In this document: positions 47,713-55,926 of the stretch, piece after piece
How the letters are laid out: the number at the start of each line of letters is the position of its first letter
How positions within the stretch are numbered: position 1 is the first letter of the stretch
NCBI GenBank assembly: GCA_029213005.1
Contig: JARGPI010000001.1
Coordinates: 141,469-205,468, forward strand
Direction: 5' to 3'
Source: Verrucomicrobiales bacterium
GTDB taxonomy: Bacteria; Verrucomicrobiota; Verrucomicrobiia; Verrucomicrobiales; DEV007
DNA: 64,000 nucleotides
Program-made: the position numbers and the translations under genes
The notes under the pieces: generated by a model
Databases searched by the model: none
Told to the model about the DNA's origin: nothing
What the model saw: only the letters and a program-made list of their open reading frames with translations

Positions 47713-48825
47713 ATGACCAGAATTTTAGATCGCTATGTTGCCCGCCAGATTATGATCTCGGCGGTCTTTGCGATTATGATTATTCTGATCATTCTCATCC
47801 TCGGGAATGTTTTTAAAGAGATTCTACGGGAGTTGTCAAAACGACCGGATTTGAGTCTGATGTTTGTCTTCAAATTCATCGGCCTGGTGATTCCGATTGC
47901 GCTCAGTTTGGCGATCCCTTTTTCGTTTTTGACATCGATTTTGCTCACTTTCGGTAAACTGTCGGCTGACAGTGAACTCGTCTCGATGCGAATGGCGGGA
48001 CTCAGTATGGGGCGGATCTGTTTGCCGGTGGCATTCATTTCCCTCTTTTTCACTGTGATCTGTGCCTGGATTAATCTATCTCTCACGCCGTGGGCGAAGT
48101 CGGAGATGGAGGGGATGAAGGACACCTTGATCAACAAAGCCAAGCGGGATCCCATGCTGTTGATTCAGGACGAGCAGGTCATGAACGATTTCCCGGGTTA
48201 TTTGATCTATGCCAACAAAGAGGGCGGGGAGCTTAAAAACTTTCAGATGGTGAAGAACACCGGATCGCTTCCGGAAGCAATTGCGCTTTCGAAGACGGCA
48301 AACTTACGGGTCGATCTCGAGACGGATGAGTTGATCGTCGAAATGGAGGACGCCAGCTTGATGTTTAAAGGCGGAAAAGGTGATTTTATGGAAAGTCCAC
48401 TCCCGGTGTTCACCTCATTTTTCCCCACAGGTATTTCACTGGAGCGGTTTACCTCAAGCGAGTCTCGTTTGCAGCCGGAAAACCTGGGACTGTTGCCTTT
48501 GATTAACATGACACGCGATGACACTCTGGAGCCCCGGATCCGGGCAACCTTGTGGACGGAATTGAGTATGAGAATGGCGTTTTCCGTTTCGTGCATCACC
48601 TTTGCACTGATCGGTGTTCCCCTTGGAATTACTGCCCAGCGGCGGGAGACGACCGCCGGGTTTGTCTTCAGTCTGGCGATCGCGGTAGTTTATTACGTGT
48701 TACTGACGATGGCTCAGATGAAGCGGGAGGAACCTGAATTGTATCCCCATCTTCTGGTGTGGATACCCAATATTCTGTTTATCGGGCTGGGGCTTTATCT
48801 TTTCTTCAAGGTGAGTCGGAAATAG
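47713..48825 (+). CDS. LptF/LptG-family LPS export permease
   Basis: 370 aa. Six predicted membrane helices, three N-terminal (about 14-36, 50-75, 98-122) and three C-terminal (about 278-300, 310-328, 340-365), around a large periplasmic beta-jellyroll domain: the YjgP/YjgQ architecture. MTRILDRYVARQ at the N-terminus is typical. The protein is the membrane part of the LptB2FG exporter that moves lipopolysaccharide to the outer membrane, so the organism should be diderm with LPS. Only one of the pair is present here; whether it is LptF or LptG was not decided. Confidence 0.92.
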   Translation: MTRILDRYVARQIMISAVFAIMIILIILILGNVFKEILRELSKRPDLSLMFVFKFIGLVIPIALSLAIPFSFLTSILLTFGKLSADSELVSMRMAGLSMGRICLPVAFISLFFTVICAWINLSLTPWAKSEMEGMKDTLINKAKRDPMLLIQDEQVMNDFPGYLIYANKEGGELKNFQMVKNTGSLPEAIALSKTANLRVDLETDELIVEMEDASLMFKGGKGDFMESPLPVFTSFFPTGISLERFTSSESRLQPENLGLLPLINMTRDDTLEPRIRATLWTELSMRMAFSVSCITFALIGVPLGITAQRRETTAGFVFSLAIAVVYYVLLTMAQMKREEPELYPHLLVWIPNILFIGLGLYLFFKVSRK

Positions 48826-49415
48826 TGGGTTCAGCTTCCTTCATCAAACTTTGACTTCCATGTGATTGAAAAGTTTGCTTGAACATGGGCGTCTCTGCCG
48901 TAGCTTCTAGCTGTGCTAGGAGCGCGACCGGCATCCGCCCAAAATGGTAATTCATTCCCACAATGTCACTTGGCCAAATCTCGGCCCCATGACTGATCAT
49001 AACCGCTTTATCTCGGCGGTTGTTGGTTTCTTTTGCCATGCCCTCCTAGTTCAGAGAAACGAAAATAGAACTAATTTGCGGATTTCCGAAACAGGAAAGA
49101 ATGAAGACGGGCAAAGTTGCAGTCAATCCGGGAGGGTGTGTCACATCCGGCCTTTGTGGTTGATCGAATGCTGTTTGCCGGTGCTTCAAAAGCTCCTGTT
49201 TACCGAAAAATCTTCTGACCAAATGTCTGGCTCTGGAGCCAATGTCACTCCGGCCATATTTAGCTTTTTCCGAAGTTTGATGACGAACCTCATAGCACCG
49301 CGCGATATTGAGTGTCCCGGCGTCGAATTTCGAGCGGCAAAGGAAGAATCGGGATCCGCCATCCTAAATCGGGCCTGGATTTCGGCAGGTCCCAGTACTC
49401 ATTCTTCCAAAAAAA
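48826..49415. other. 590-bp region without a confident gene
   Basis: Frames here are short or run out of frame into the next gene. The best candidate is a minus-strand 77-aa frame (48806-49039, MAKETNNRRDKAVMISHG...) with aggaggg unusually close to its ATG, overlapping the lptF end; it resembles nothing known and is not called. A short stem (about 48904-48922, cttctag / ctaggag) is visible. The region may mainly be a long 5' leader of the RRM gene. Confidence 0.4.
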
Positions 49416-50057
49416 ATGGAAAACAACTCAAATCAATCCGGTACTCAAAACCGGAATCGCAATCGAAATCGCAACCGCAATCGCAACGGTGGCGGAAATC
49501 AGAACCGCAACGCTAAAGGCGGTCAGGGTCATCCTAACAATCGGAACCGGAATCGCAATCGGAACCGGAAGCCCAAAGTGATTGAATTGACGCTTGGTCA
49601 AAAAATCATCAAGGCAATCACCTTTGGAGCGGTTGATCCCAACAACAAAAACAAAAAACCTTCGAGCCCTAAGCCTCAGAAAGCACAGCCACAGCCTGCA
49701 GCTAAAAGTAGCAGTGCTCAGCCCAAGGCCCAAAAGCCGGCCAGAGCACCCAAGGTTTATGAAGTCACCACTCCCCGCCTTTACGTCGGTAATCTCGATT
49801 ACAATGCCGTGGAGAGCGATCTTGAAGATCTCTTCAGAGGAGTCGGCAACGTGCTTGAAGCTGAGGTGGTTACCAATTCCAGAACCCAGCAGTCCAAAGG
49901 ATTTGCCTTTGTCGAGATGGGCTCAGTCGAGGAAGCCAAAAGAGCCGTTGAGGTTCTCCATGACCAGGATTTCATGGGCCGGAAGCTGCTCGTAAGCGGT
50001 GCCAAAAGTGAAGGTCCCCGCAATGCGGCTGACGACGATGCTGAGAAATCAGAGTAA
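49416..50057 (+). CDS. RRM RNA-binding protein with N-terminal Arg-Asn repeats
   Basis: 213 aa. A low-complexity N-terminus holds two Arg-Asn dipeptide runs (about 12-24 and 42-51), then a Lys/Pro/Gln/Ala-rich linker (75-115), then one RNA-recognition motif with RNP2 RLYVGNL (121-127) and RNP1 KGFAFVEM (161-168), and an acidic tail. Bacterial RRM proteins are usually ~80-150 aa and glycine-rich; an RN-repeat extension is unusual and should be disordered and RNA-binding. No Shine-Dalgarno precedes the ATG (a run of A instead). A hairpin with a T-rich tail follows the gene. Confidence 0.9.
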   Translation: MENNSNQSGTQNRNRNRNRNRNRNGGGNQNRNAKGGQGHPNNRNRNRNRNRKPKVIELTLGQKIIKAITFGAVDPNNKNKKPSSPKPQKAQPQPAAKSSSAQPKAQKPARAPKVYEVTTPRLYVGNLDYNAVESDLEDLFRGVGNVLEAEVVTNSRTQQSKGFAFVEMGSVEEAKRAVEVLHDQDFMGRKLLVSGAKSEGPRNAADDDAEKSE

Positions 50058-50078
50058 TCGTTTTTAACTTTCTTTCAG

Positions 50079-50120
50079 GGGCCAATCTCGCTTTCAGTGG
50101 GATTGGCCCTCTTTATTTTC
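50079..50120 (+). terminator. Hairpin with T-rich tail after the RRM gene
   Basis: gggccaatc (50079-50087) pairs with gattggccc (50101-50109) across a 13-nt loop, followed by tctttatttt. It looks like a rho-independent terminator for the RRM gene but ends only 6 bp before the miaA ATG, so it might also work as an attenuator. Confidence 0.7.
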
Positions 50121-50126
50121 ACACTT

Positions 50127-51098
50127 ATGTTTCATCGTCCGATCTATATCGCCGGCCAGACCGGATCCGGGAAAACCGGTGTTTCGATTGAATTGGCAAA
50201 GCGACTGGGCAACGCGGAAATCGTCAATGCGGATGCCTTTCAGTGCTATCAGGGCATCGAAATCCTGGCAGCAACACCGGATCGGAATGAGCGCCGTGAT
50301 GTGCCCCATCATCTCTTTGGAATTTATCCTGTGGACCGGGAATGTGATGTCGCTCAGTTTGCGGATCTCGCGCGTGGAACGATCAACCAACTATCCGGAA
50401 ACTCGGTTCCGATCATTGTCGGGGGCAGTGGCCTCTATTTGAAAGCGATCACGCACGGCCTGGCACCGACTCCACCGGGTGATGAGACATTGCGGGCCGA
50501 ACTTGAAAAACAATCGCTGGAGGAACTGGTTGAATCCTTCCGCAAACTGGATCCGGAAGGCGCGGAGAAAACTAACTTAACGAACCGGCGCTACGTGACC
50601 CGGAATTTAGAAATTTGCCTGCTTTCCGGGCAACCGGCTTCTGTTTTGAAAGCTAACTGGGAAAATAATGCCCCGTCATTCACCGGAATTTATCTGCAGA
50701 GAGCTCGGGCTGATATCTATGACCGTATTAACCGGAGAACGTTCCAGATGTTTGAAGATGGAGCGGTCGACGAAGTAAAGAGTCAACCCGGAGAATTGTC
50801 ATCAACTGCGTCCAAGGCCATCGGGCTGAGGGAGATCAAACAGTTTCTCGATGGCGAAATTTCCGAAACGGAATGTATCGAGACGATACAGCAAATTACC
50901 CGCCGCTACGCCAAACGGCAGGAAACCTGGTTTAAAAAAGAACGCCAATTTATTCCGGTAGCCTGCGGGGTCGATGATACCACCGAAGAAATTGTAGATC
51001 GAATTCTCAAGATTTTTACGATAACAGAATTACAATCCCGCACGGAGAATAAGCCATGCCCGATATCGAAAACGGAAATCCAAACCGAATCAAACTGA
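50127..51098 (+). CDS. miaA: tRNA dimethylallyltransferase
   Basis: 323 aa. Transfers the dimethylallyl group to A37 of tRNAs reading U-starting codons. P-loop GQTGSGKT at 10-17, catalytic Asp in VNADAFQCY (about 36), GGSGLYLKA, and the C-terminal TRRYAKRQETWFKKE are diagnostic. ATG at 50127 starts MFHRPIYIAG; an upstream GTG at 50097 lies in the hairpin and is less likely. The 3' end overlaps aroB by 43 bp. Confidence 0.95.
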   Translation: MFHRPIYIAGQTGSGKTGVSIELAKRLGNAEIVNADAFQCYQGIEILAATPDRNERRDVPHHLFGIYPVDRECDVAQFADLARGTINQLSGNSVPIIVGGSGLYLKAITHGLAPTPPGDETLRAELEKQSLEELVESFRKLDPEGAEKTNLTNRRYVTRNLEICLLSGQPASVLKANWENNAPSFTGIYLQRARADIYDRINRRTFQMFEDGAVDEVKSQPGELSSTASKAIGLREIKQFLDGEISETECIETIQQITRRYAKRQETWFKKERQFIPVACGVDDTTEEIVDRILKIFTITELQSRTENKPCPISKTEIQTESN

Positions 51099-52156
51099 CC
51101 CTGAAAAATGATCGATACGACGTCCTTGTCGGAGAGGGTGTACTCGATCAAATTGGACGTTTAGGCGGTCGCCAATTCGGCCGCAAAGCCGCTCTGGTGA
51201 GCGATACCAATGTATTTCCGCTCTACGGCGATCTGGTTTGCGATGCGCTCGAAAAAGAGGGGATTGAAGTCGTTAAGATCACTGTTCCCGCCGGGGAAGC
51301 TTCCAAATGTATGGAGGAAGTCACCCGGATTTGCCGTGAGATGTTGCAGGCCGGACTTGATCGAAAATCGTTTCTCGTCGCTCTCGGTGGCGGCGTGATA
51401 GGCGACCTCGCAGGATTTGCCGCAGCAATTTTTCAACGGGGAATCCCTTGTCTCCAAATTCCAACGACAGTGGTCAGTCAGGTTGACAGCTCGGTCGGTG
51501 GGAAAACCGGAGTGAACACTCCCGAGGGCAAGAATTTGCTTGGAGCCTTCCACCAACCGAAAATTGTCCTCGCCGATGTGCGGACGCTGGCTTCGCTTCC
51601 AGATCGGGAATTTAACGAAGGCTGTGCCGAGATTATCAAACACGGTGCGATCAGAGATCGCGAGCTGTTAAATTTGATGGGGAATGCTGAGGCGGCGAAA
51701 AATGATTTAATTCGGCTGGTGTCGACCAATGTGGCGATCAAGGCGGCAGTCGTCGAGGAAGATGAAAAAGAAACCACCGGAGTCCGTGCTCTTCTGAACT
51801 TCGGGCACACGATTGGCCACGGTATCGAAGCAGCGGGCGGCTACGGTCGTTTTCTTCATGGCGAAGCGATTAGTCTCGGACTTGTCGCTGCCACACGATT
51901 GTCGGTCGAAAAAAGCGGACTGCCCGAAGAAGATGCCACGCAAATTATTGATACGCTGAAGGCCTGGGATCTACCAATCGTTCTGGAAGCGGATCTGGAA
52001 AAGCAGTCGATTATCGACGCGATGGCTCGTGATAAAAAATTCCAGGATGGCGAGATTCGCTTTGTGCTTTTGAAGGATATTGGCGAGGCCTTTGTGTCGG
52101 ATCAGGTCAGTATCGATGATATATCGAATGCGATCGACCGGCTTCGCTCCGAGTGA
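51056..52156 (+). CDS. aroB: 3-dehydroquinate synthase
   Basis: 366 aa. Second step of the shikimate pathway (DAHP to 3-dehydroquinate), NAD- and metal-dependent. LVALGGGVIGDLAGFAAAIFQRG, PTTVVSQVDSSVGGKTGVN, EGCAEIIKHG and NFGHTIGH are all present; full length. A good Shine-Dalgarno (ggag) precedes the ATG inside the miaA end, and the stop is 1 bp from the dus start, so miaA-aroB-dus is one operon. Confidence 0.96.
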   Translation: MPDIENGNPNRIKLTLKNDRYDVLVGEGVLDQIGRLGGRQFGRKAALVSDTNVFPLYGDLVCDALEKEGIEVVKITVPAGEASKCMEEVTRICREMLQAGLDRKSFLVALGGGVIGDLAGFAAAIFQRGIPCLQIPTTVVSQVDSSVGGKTGVNTPEGKNLLGAFHQPKIVLADVRTLASLPDREFNEGCAEIIKHGAIRDRELLNLMGNAEAAKNDLIRLVSTNVAIKAAVVEEDEKETTGVRALLNFGHTIGHGIEAAGGYGRFLHGEAISLGLVAATRLSVEKSGLPEEDATQIIDTLKAWDLPIVLEADLEKQSIIDAMARDKKFQDGEIRFVLLKDIGEAFVSDQVSIDDISNAIDRLRSE

Positions 52157-52157
52157 T

Positions 52158-53183
52158 ATGGGTGCCCCGATCCTGTCCCTCGCTCCGATGCAGGCGATTT
52201 CTACGCTGGCGTTTTGGCGGGTGATGGAAAGACGTGGAGGACCGGATGTTTATATCACCGAGTATTTTCGGGTTCACGTCCATTCAACACCGGAACGCCA
52301 AATCTTGGCGTCGTTGAATGAAACCCGATTCGATAAGCCGATCCTCGCTCAAATGATTGGAACCGAACCGGACTACCTGGTTCGAACCGCGATTAAGATT
52401 CAGGAACTGACGGATTGCGCCGGTATCGATCTGAACTTGGGGTGCCCATCGCCGAGAGTTTGCGGTCGCGCTGCGGGTGGGGCATTGCTGAGAAGTACCG
52501 ATTTGATTCGGGAAATCATTGAACAGCTTAGACCCGTTGTTAAAGGCAGTTTGACGATAAAAACCCGCGTTGGTTTTGAGAGCGAAGAAGAGTTCGAGGA
52601 GCTACTTGAGTTATTCAGTTCGTTGCCAATCGATGGTCTGGCGATTCACGGGCGTACGGTTCGGGAGAAATATCAGAGCGAAGTTCATACTGAGGAAATT
52701 GCGAAAGCGGTCGCGCGACTTTCCTGTCCCGTCCATGCGAACGGCAGTATCGTAACGGTTCCTACTGCTCAGGCGATGTGTCGAAAAACCGGAGCCGACG
52801 GTCTCATGATTGGGCGCGGAGCGATTCGGAATCCGTTTCTGTTCGATCAGATTCGACAGGCCCTCTCAGGCGGTAATCCCTACCTCCCGACCCTGGCTGA
52901 TCACCTGCGGTATGTCGAGGACCTCTATGAGGAAGTGGCGAAAACGACCTGGAAATACGAAGACATTAAACATGTCCAACGGATGAAAAAGTTTATGAAC
53001 TACATCGCTTCCGGGATCGGAGACGGAACCTTCTCGAAGGAAATACGCCGAACCCAGTCCCCAAACGAGTTCTGGGAGGTTTGTCACCGATATCTGGGCG
53101 GCAGTGAATTGCTTCCGGAAGAACCTACCGCTGATGGCAAGTTGTTTTGCGGTTTCAAAGAACTGGAACGCTCAGTCTTTTAA
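52158..53183 (+). CDS. dus: tRNA-dihydrouridine synthase
   Basis: 341 aa. FMN-dependent reduction of uridine in tRNA D-loops. LSLAPMQAISTLAFW (N-terminal FMN-barrel strand), IDLNLGCPSPRVCGRAAGGALL, TIKTRVGF, LAIHGRTVREKY, ANGSIVT and GLMIGRGAIRNPFLF follow the Dus pattern. The ATG at 52158 immediately follows the aroB stop; an open frame to 52080 lies inside aroB. It could be DusA-, B- or C-type; not decided. The 3' end overlaps the convergent ALDH gene by 12 bp. Confidence 0.93.
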   Translation: MGAPILSLAPMQAISTLAFWRVMERRGGPDVYITEYFRVHVHSTPERQILASLNETRFDKPILAQMIGTEPDYLVRTAIKIQELTDCAGIDLNLGCPSPRVCGRAAGGALLRSTDLIREIIEQLRPVVKGSLTIKTRVGFESEEEFEELLELFSSLPIDGLAIHGRTVREKYQSEVHTEEIAKAVARLSCPVHANGSIVTVPTAQAMCRKTGADGLMIGRGAIRNPFLFDQIRQALSGGNPYLPTLADHLRYVEDLYEEVAKTTWKYEDIKHVQRMKKFMNYIASGIGDGTFSKEIRRTQSPNEFWEVCHRYLGGSELLPEEPTADGKLFCGFKELERSVF

Positions 53184-54707
53184 ATCGAATTTGATTCCCT
53201 GAGCCAGAGGCAAATCAGTGGAATAGTTTATCGTGTTAGTGGCGCGGCGCATATAGTTCTTCCACGAATCGGAGCCCGACTCCCGTCCGCCGCCGGTCTC
53301 TTTCTCGCCTCCGAACGCACCGCCTATTTCCGCACCGCTTGTGCCGATATTGACGTTGGCGATTCCACAATCACTTCCCGCAGGACCGCAAAACATTTCC
53401 GCCTCGCGAACGTCGTTGGTAAAAATCGCACTACTCAATCCCTGAGGAACTCCATTCTGGATTGCGATCGCTTCTTCGAAAGTTGTGTAGGAAATGATAT
53501 AGAGAATTGGAGCAAAGGTTTCAGTTTGTACAACTTCGGCATCGGGGCCAATCTCAATCAGTGCCGGTCTAACGTAGGAACCGTTTGCAGGCCCATCGGT
53601 ATATCGTCCACCGTTATAAACCGTTCCGCCTTGTTCCCCGGCCTTTTCCAACGTTTTGTCGTAGGCTTTGGCGGCTGCTTCATCGATCAGTGGGCCGACT
53701 AAGGTGTCCGGTTCGAGAGGGTTACCGATCGGTAGCGACTTGTAGATAGACTGTAGTTTAGAGACAAGCTGATCTTTGAGCGATTCATGTACGATGAGCC
53801 TTCGCAAAGTGGTGCAACGCTGTCCCGCCGTTCCTACCGCGCTAAAGACGATAGCGCGAATCGCCAGATCCAGATCGGCCGAGGGCGTCACGATCATCGC
53901 ATTGTTTCCTCCGAGTTCGAGCAGTGACCGACCGAGGCGGGCACCGACTTTGGCACCAACCGCTTTGCCCATCGGAACGCTGCCTGTGGCACTGACTAGC
54001 GGAATTCCCCGCGCACTGGCAATCGCTTCCCCGGCATCTTTCAATCCGACCACTACTGACGACAGTTCCGCAGGGGCCTCCGGAAAATCTCTAATCACTT
54101 TCATGAGAAGTTGATGGCAGGCGAGGGCGCAGAGCGGCGCTTTTTCAGAAGGTTTCCAGATTACGGGATCCCCACAGACCAGAGCCAAGGCTGAATTCCA
54201 GCACCAAACCGCTACCGGAAAATTAAAGGCGGAAATAATACCGACCGGCCCCAGGGGATGCCATTGTTCGGCGAGTCGGTGCGAAGGCCGCTCGGATGCG
54301 ATTGTGAGTCCGTATAACTGGCGGCTCAGACCTACCGCAAAATCACAGATATCGATCATTTCCTGAACCTCACCTTCGGCCTCAGAAGTGACTTTTCCGA
54401 CCTCCCAACTTACCAATGCGCCCAGGGTCGCTTTGTGAGTCCGCAGTATATCACCGTATCGTCGGATCAGTTCTCCCCGAAGCGGGGCAGGAACTTTCCG
54501 CCATTGTAGAAATGCTGATTCCGCGGCATCGACAGCCCTGGCGACGTCTTCTCCGGTGGCCATTTTCAGCTGATGGAGAGGGGTGCCATCAATCGGGCTG
54601 CGGACCTCCAGAGTCTCTCCCACGGTGGGAGTAATGGCATCGCCGATCACTAAACCTGACTCGATAGAATCCACTCCGAGTTGTTTTAAAATTTCGTTTG
54701 GTCTCAT
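53172..54707 (-). CDS. ALDH7-type aldehyde dehydrogenase (alpha-aminoadipate semialdehyde dehydrogenase)
   Basis: 511 aa. Oxidises 2-aminoadipate 6-semialdehyde to 2-aminoadipate in lysine breakdown. Full ALDH set: N162 in SAFNFP, E264 in LLELGGNN, catalytic C298 in GTAGQRCTT, and the ALDH7 (antiquitin)-like sequence throughout (FAPILYIISYTTFEEAI, GIANVNIGTSGAEIGGAFGGEKETGGGRESGSDSW). The adjacent saccharopine dehydrogenase makes the substrate, which supports the assignment. It lies 8 bp downstream of that gene on the same strand. Confidence 0.92.
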   Translation of the reverse strand: MRPNEILKQLGVDSIESGLVIGDAITPTVGETLEVRSPIDGTPLHQLKMATGEDVARAVDAAESAFLQWRKVPAPLRGELIRRYGDILRTHKATLGALVSWEVGKVTSEAEGEVQEMIDICDFAVGLSRQLYGLTIASERPSHRLAEQWHPLGPVGIISAFNFPVAVWCWNSALALVCGDPVIWKPSEKAPLCALACHQLLMKVIRDFPEAPAELSSVVVGLKDAGEAIASARGIPLVSATGSVPMGKAVGAKVGARLGRSLLELGGNNAMIVTPSADLDLAIRAIVFSAVGTAGQRCTTLRRLIVHESLKDQLVSKLQSIYKSLPIGNPLEPDTLVGPLIDEAAAKAYDKTLEKAGEQGGTVYNGGRYTDGPANGSYVRPALIEIGPDAEVVQTETFAPILYIISYTTFEEAIAIQNGVPQGLSSAIFTNDVREAEMFCGPAGSDCGIANVNIGTSGAEIGGAFGGEKETGGGRESGSDSWKNYMRRATNTINYSTDLPLAQGIKFDLKD

Positions 54708-54715
54708 GATAAAGG

Positions 54716-55852
54716 TTACGATTGTTCCACCACAATATCGAGTGGTCTGACTTTAATTGGGGTTTTATTGTATAGTTCGTAATAGGTCCCAAACCGGTTT
54801 TCTAAAAATTGAGGTAACGAGATTTCTTCCTGTTTCACAAAACCTTTAGCCGGGAGTTTCCCTTTGATATGTAGGTCGAGGGCAGTGCAGATTCCGGCGG
54901 CCGTGGTGATTTGTATAGCCGACCATTCCTCTCCGTGAATGATGCCGTGGTAGATTTTCCGGGCATCCGATATCTGGACCAGTTGACCGTTTCGCTGGCC
55001 GGTGACGGTGCAAAAGACAAGAACCACATCCTGCAAAGTAATCGGTATTGCTTTTTCCAAAATATCTTTGAGGATTTTGCGACGTTCGCCCAGTTTTAAT
55101 TCATTGACGAGGAATTTAGCGAGGTCCCGGTGTCCGGGATAACGAACCGTTTTGTAGTTTAGGGTATTGGCTTTGTTTTTAAGTGTTTCACATAAGGTGC
55201 CCAATCCGCCGGAGGTATTGAACGCTTCATAGCGGACTCCATCGATGGAAAAGAATTCCGTTCCTTCGAGAGGGAGTACCTCGGTGTTTTTGCCCTGGTG
55301 AATCGCATCGCAGGGATTGCAATACTCATTAATTAAACCGTCGGTGGACCAGGTGAGATTGTATTTCAAAGCATTGGTGGGGTAGAGCGGCAGAGCCCCG
55401 ACCCGAAGTAATACCGAGTCGATGACGTCGAATTTTTTCGCGAGGTGGTGGCCCACGATACCGGTAAAGCCGGGGGCCAGGCCGCATTGGGGCATAAAGA
55501 TTTGTCCGTCCTTTGCGGACTTGGCAATTTTTTTAACGGCTTTGGTCGTTTCAATATCTTCCGTGAGATCAAAATAGCTGGCTCCTGCCTTGAGGCAGGC
55601 TGCGGCGACTAAGGGATTGAACATGTAGGACAAGGCGGAGATAACTGCGTCCTGTCCCTCGACAGCGTCCCGGAGTTCGGCCTGATTCGTAACATCAAGG
55701 GTACGTGTGCTGGTATTTGGCACATCGCTGAGCTTACCAACTGCTTCGGCAGAATAATCGGCGACGGTGATTTGGTAGTCGCCGGTGTGGCCTAAAAATT
55801 TACAAATGGCCCGGCCTATCTTTCCGGCGCCGAGTAGTAATAGTTTTGTCAT
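54716..55852 (-). CDS. Saccharopine dehydrogenase family protein
   Basis: 378 aa. N-terminal Rossmann GAGKIG (8-13), then the saccharopine dehydrogenase C-terminal domain (MPQCGLAPGFTGIVGHHLAKK; TSGGLGTLCETLKNKANTLNYKTVRYPGH). Probably the glutamate-forming enzyme turning saccharopine into 2-aminoadipate semialdehyde and glutamate. No lysine-ketoglutarate reductase was found in the window, so either it is elsewhere or the enzyme works differently. Related carboxynorspermidine dehydrogenases exist, but the ALDH7 neighbour favours lysine catabolism. Confidence 0.88.
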   Translation of the reverse strand: MTKLLLLGAGKIGRAICKFLGHTGDYQITVADYSAEAVGKLSDVPNTSTRTLDVTNQAELRDAVEGQDAVISALSYMFNPLVAAACLKAGASYFDLTEDIETTKAVKKIAKSAKDGQIFMPQCGLAPGFTGIVGHHLAKKFDVIDSVLLRVGALPLYPTNALKYNLTWSTDGLINEYCNPCDAIHQGKNTEVLPLEGTEFFSIDGVRYEAFNTSGGLGTLCETLKNKANTLNYKTVRYPGHRDLAKFLVNELKLGERRKILKDILEKAIPITLQDVVLVFCTVTGQRNGQLVQISDARKIYHGIIHGEEWSAIQITTAAGICTALDLHIKGKLPAKGFVKQEEISLPQFLENRFGTYYELYNKTPIKVRPLDIVVEQS

Positions 55853-55926
55853 AGAAAAAGGGGATTGAGGTGGGATTCGATGTTTCCAAGGAATTCTACT
55901 TCTTAAACGTTTGTAATAATACGATC

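Noticed and set aside
48806..49039. Minus-strand 77-aa frame with aggaggg upstream
   Set aside because: The Shine-Dalgarno is too close to the ATG, the product resembles nothing known, and it overlaps the lptF end; not enough to call a gene.
48944..49516. Plus-strand 190-aa frame
   Set aside because: It runs into the RRM gene in another frame, its C-terminal Ser/Gln/Lys run is only the shifted Arg-Asn repeat, and there is no recognisable domain.
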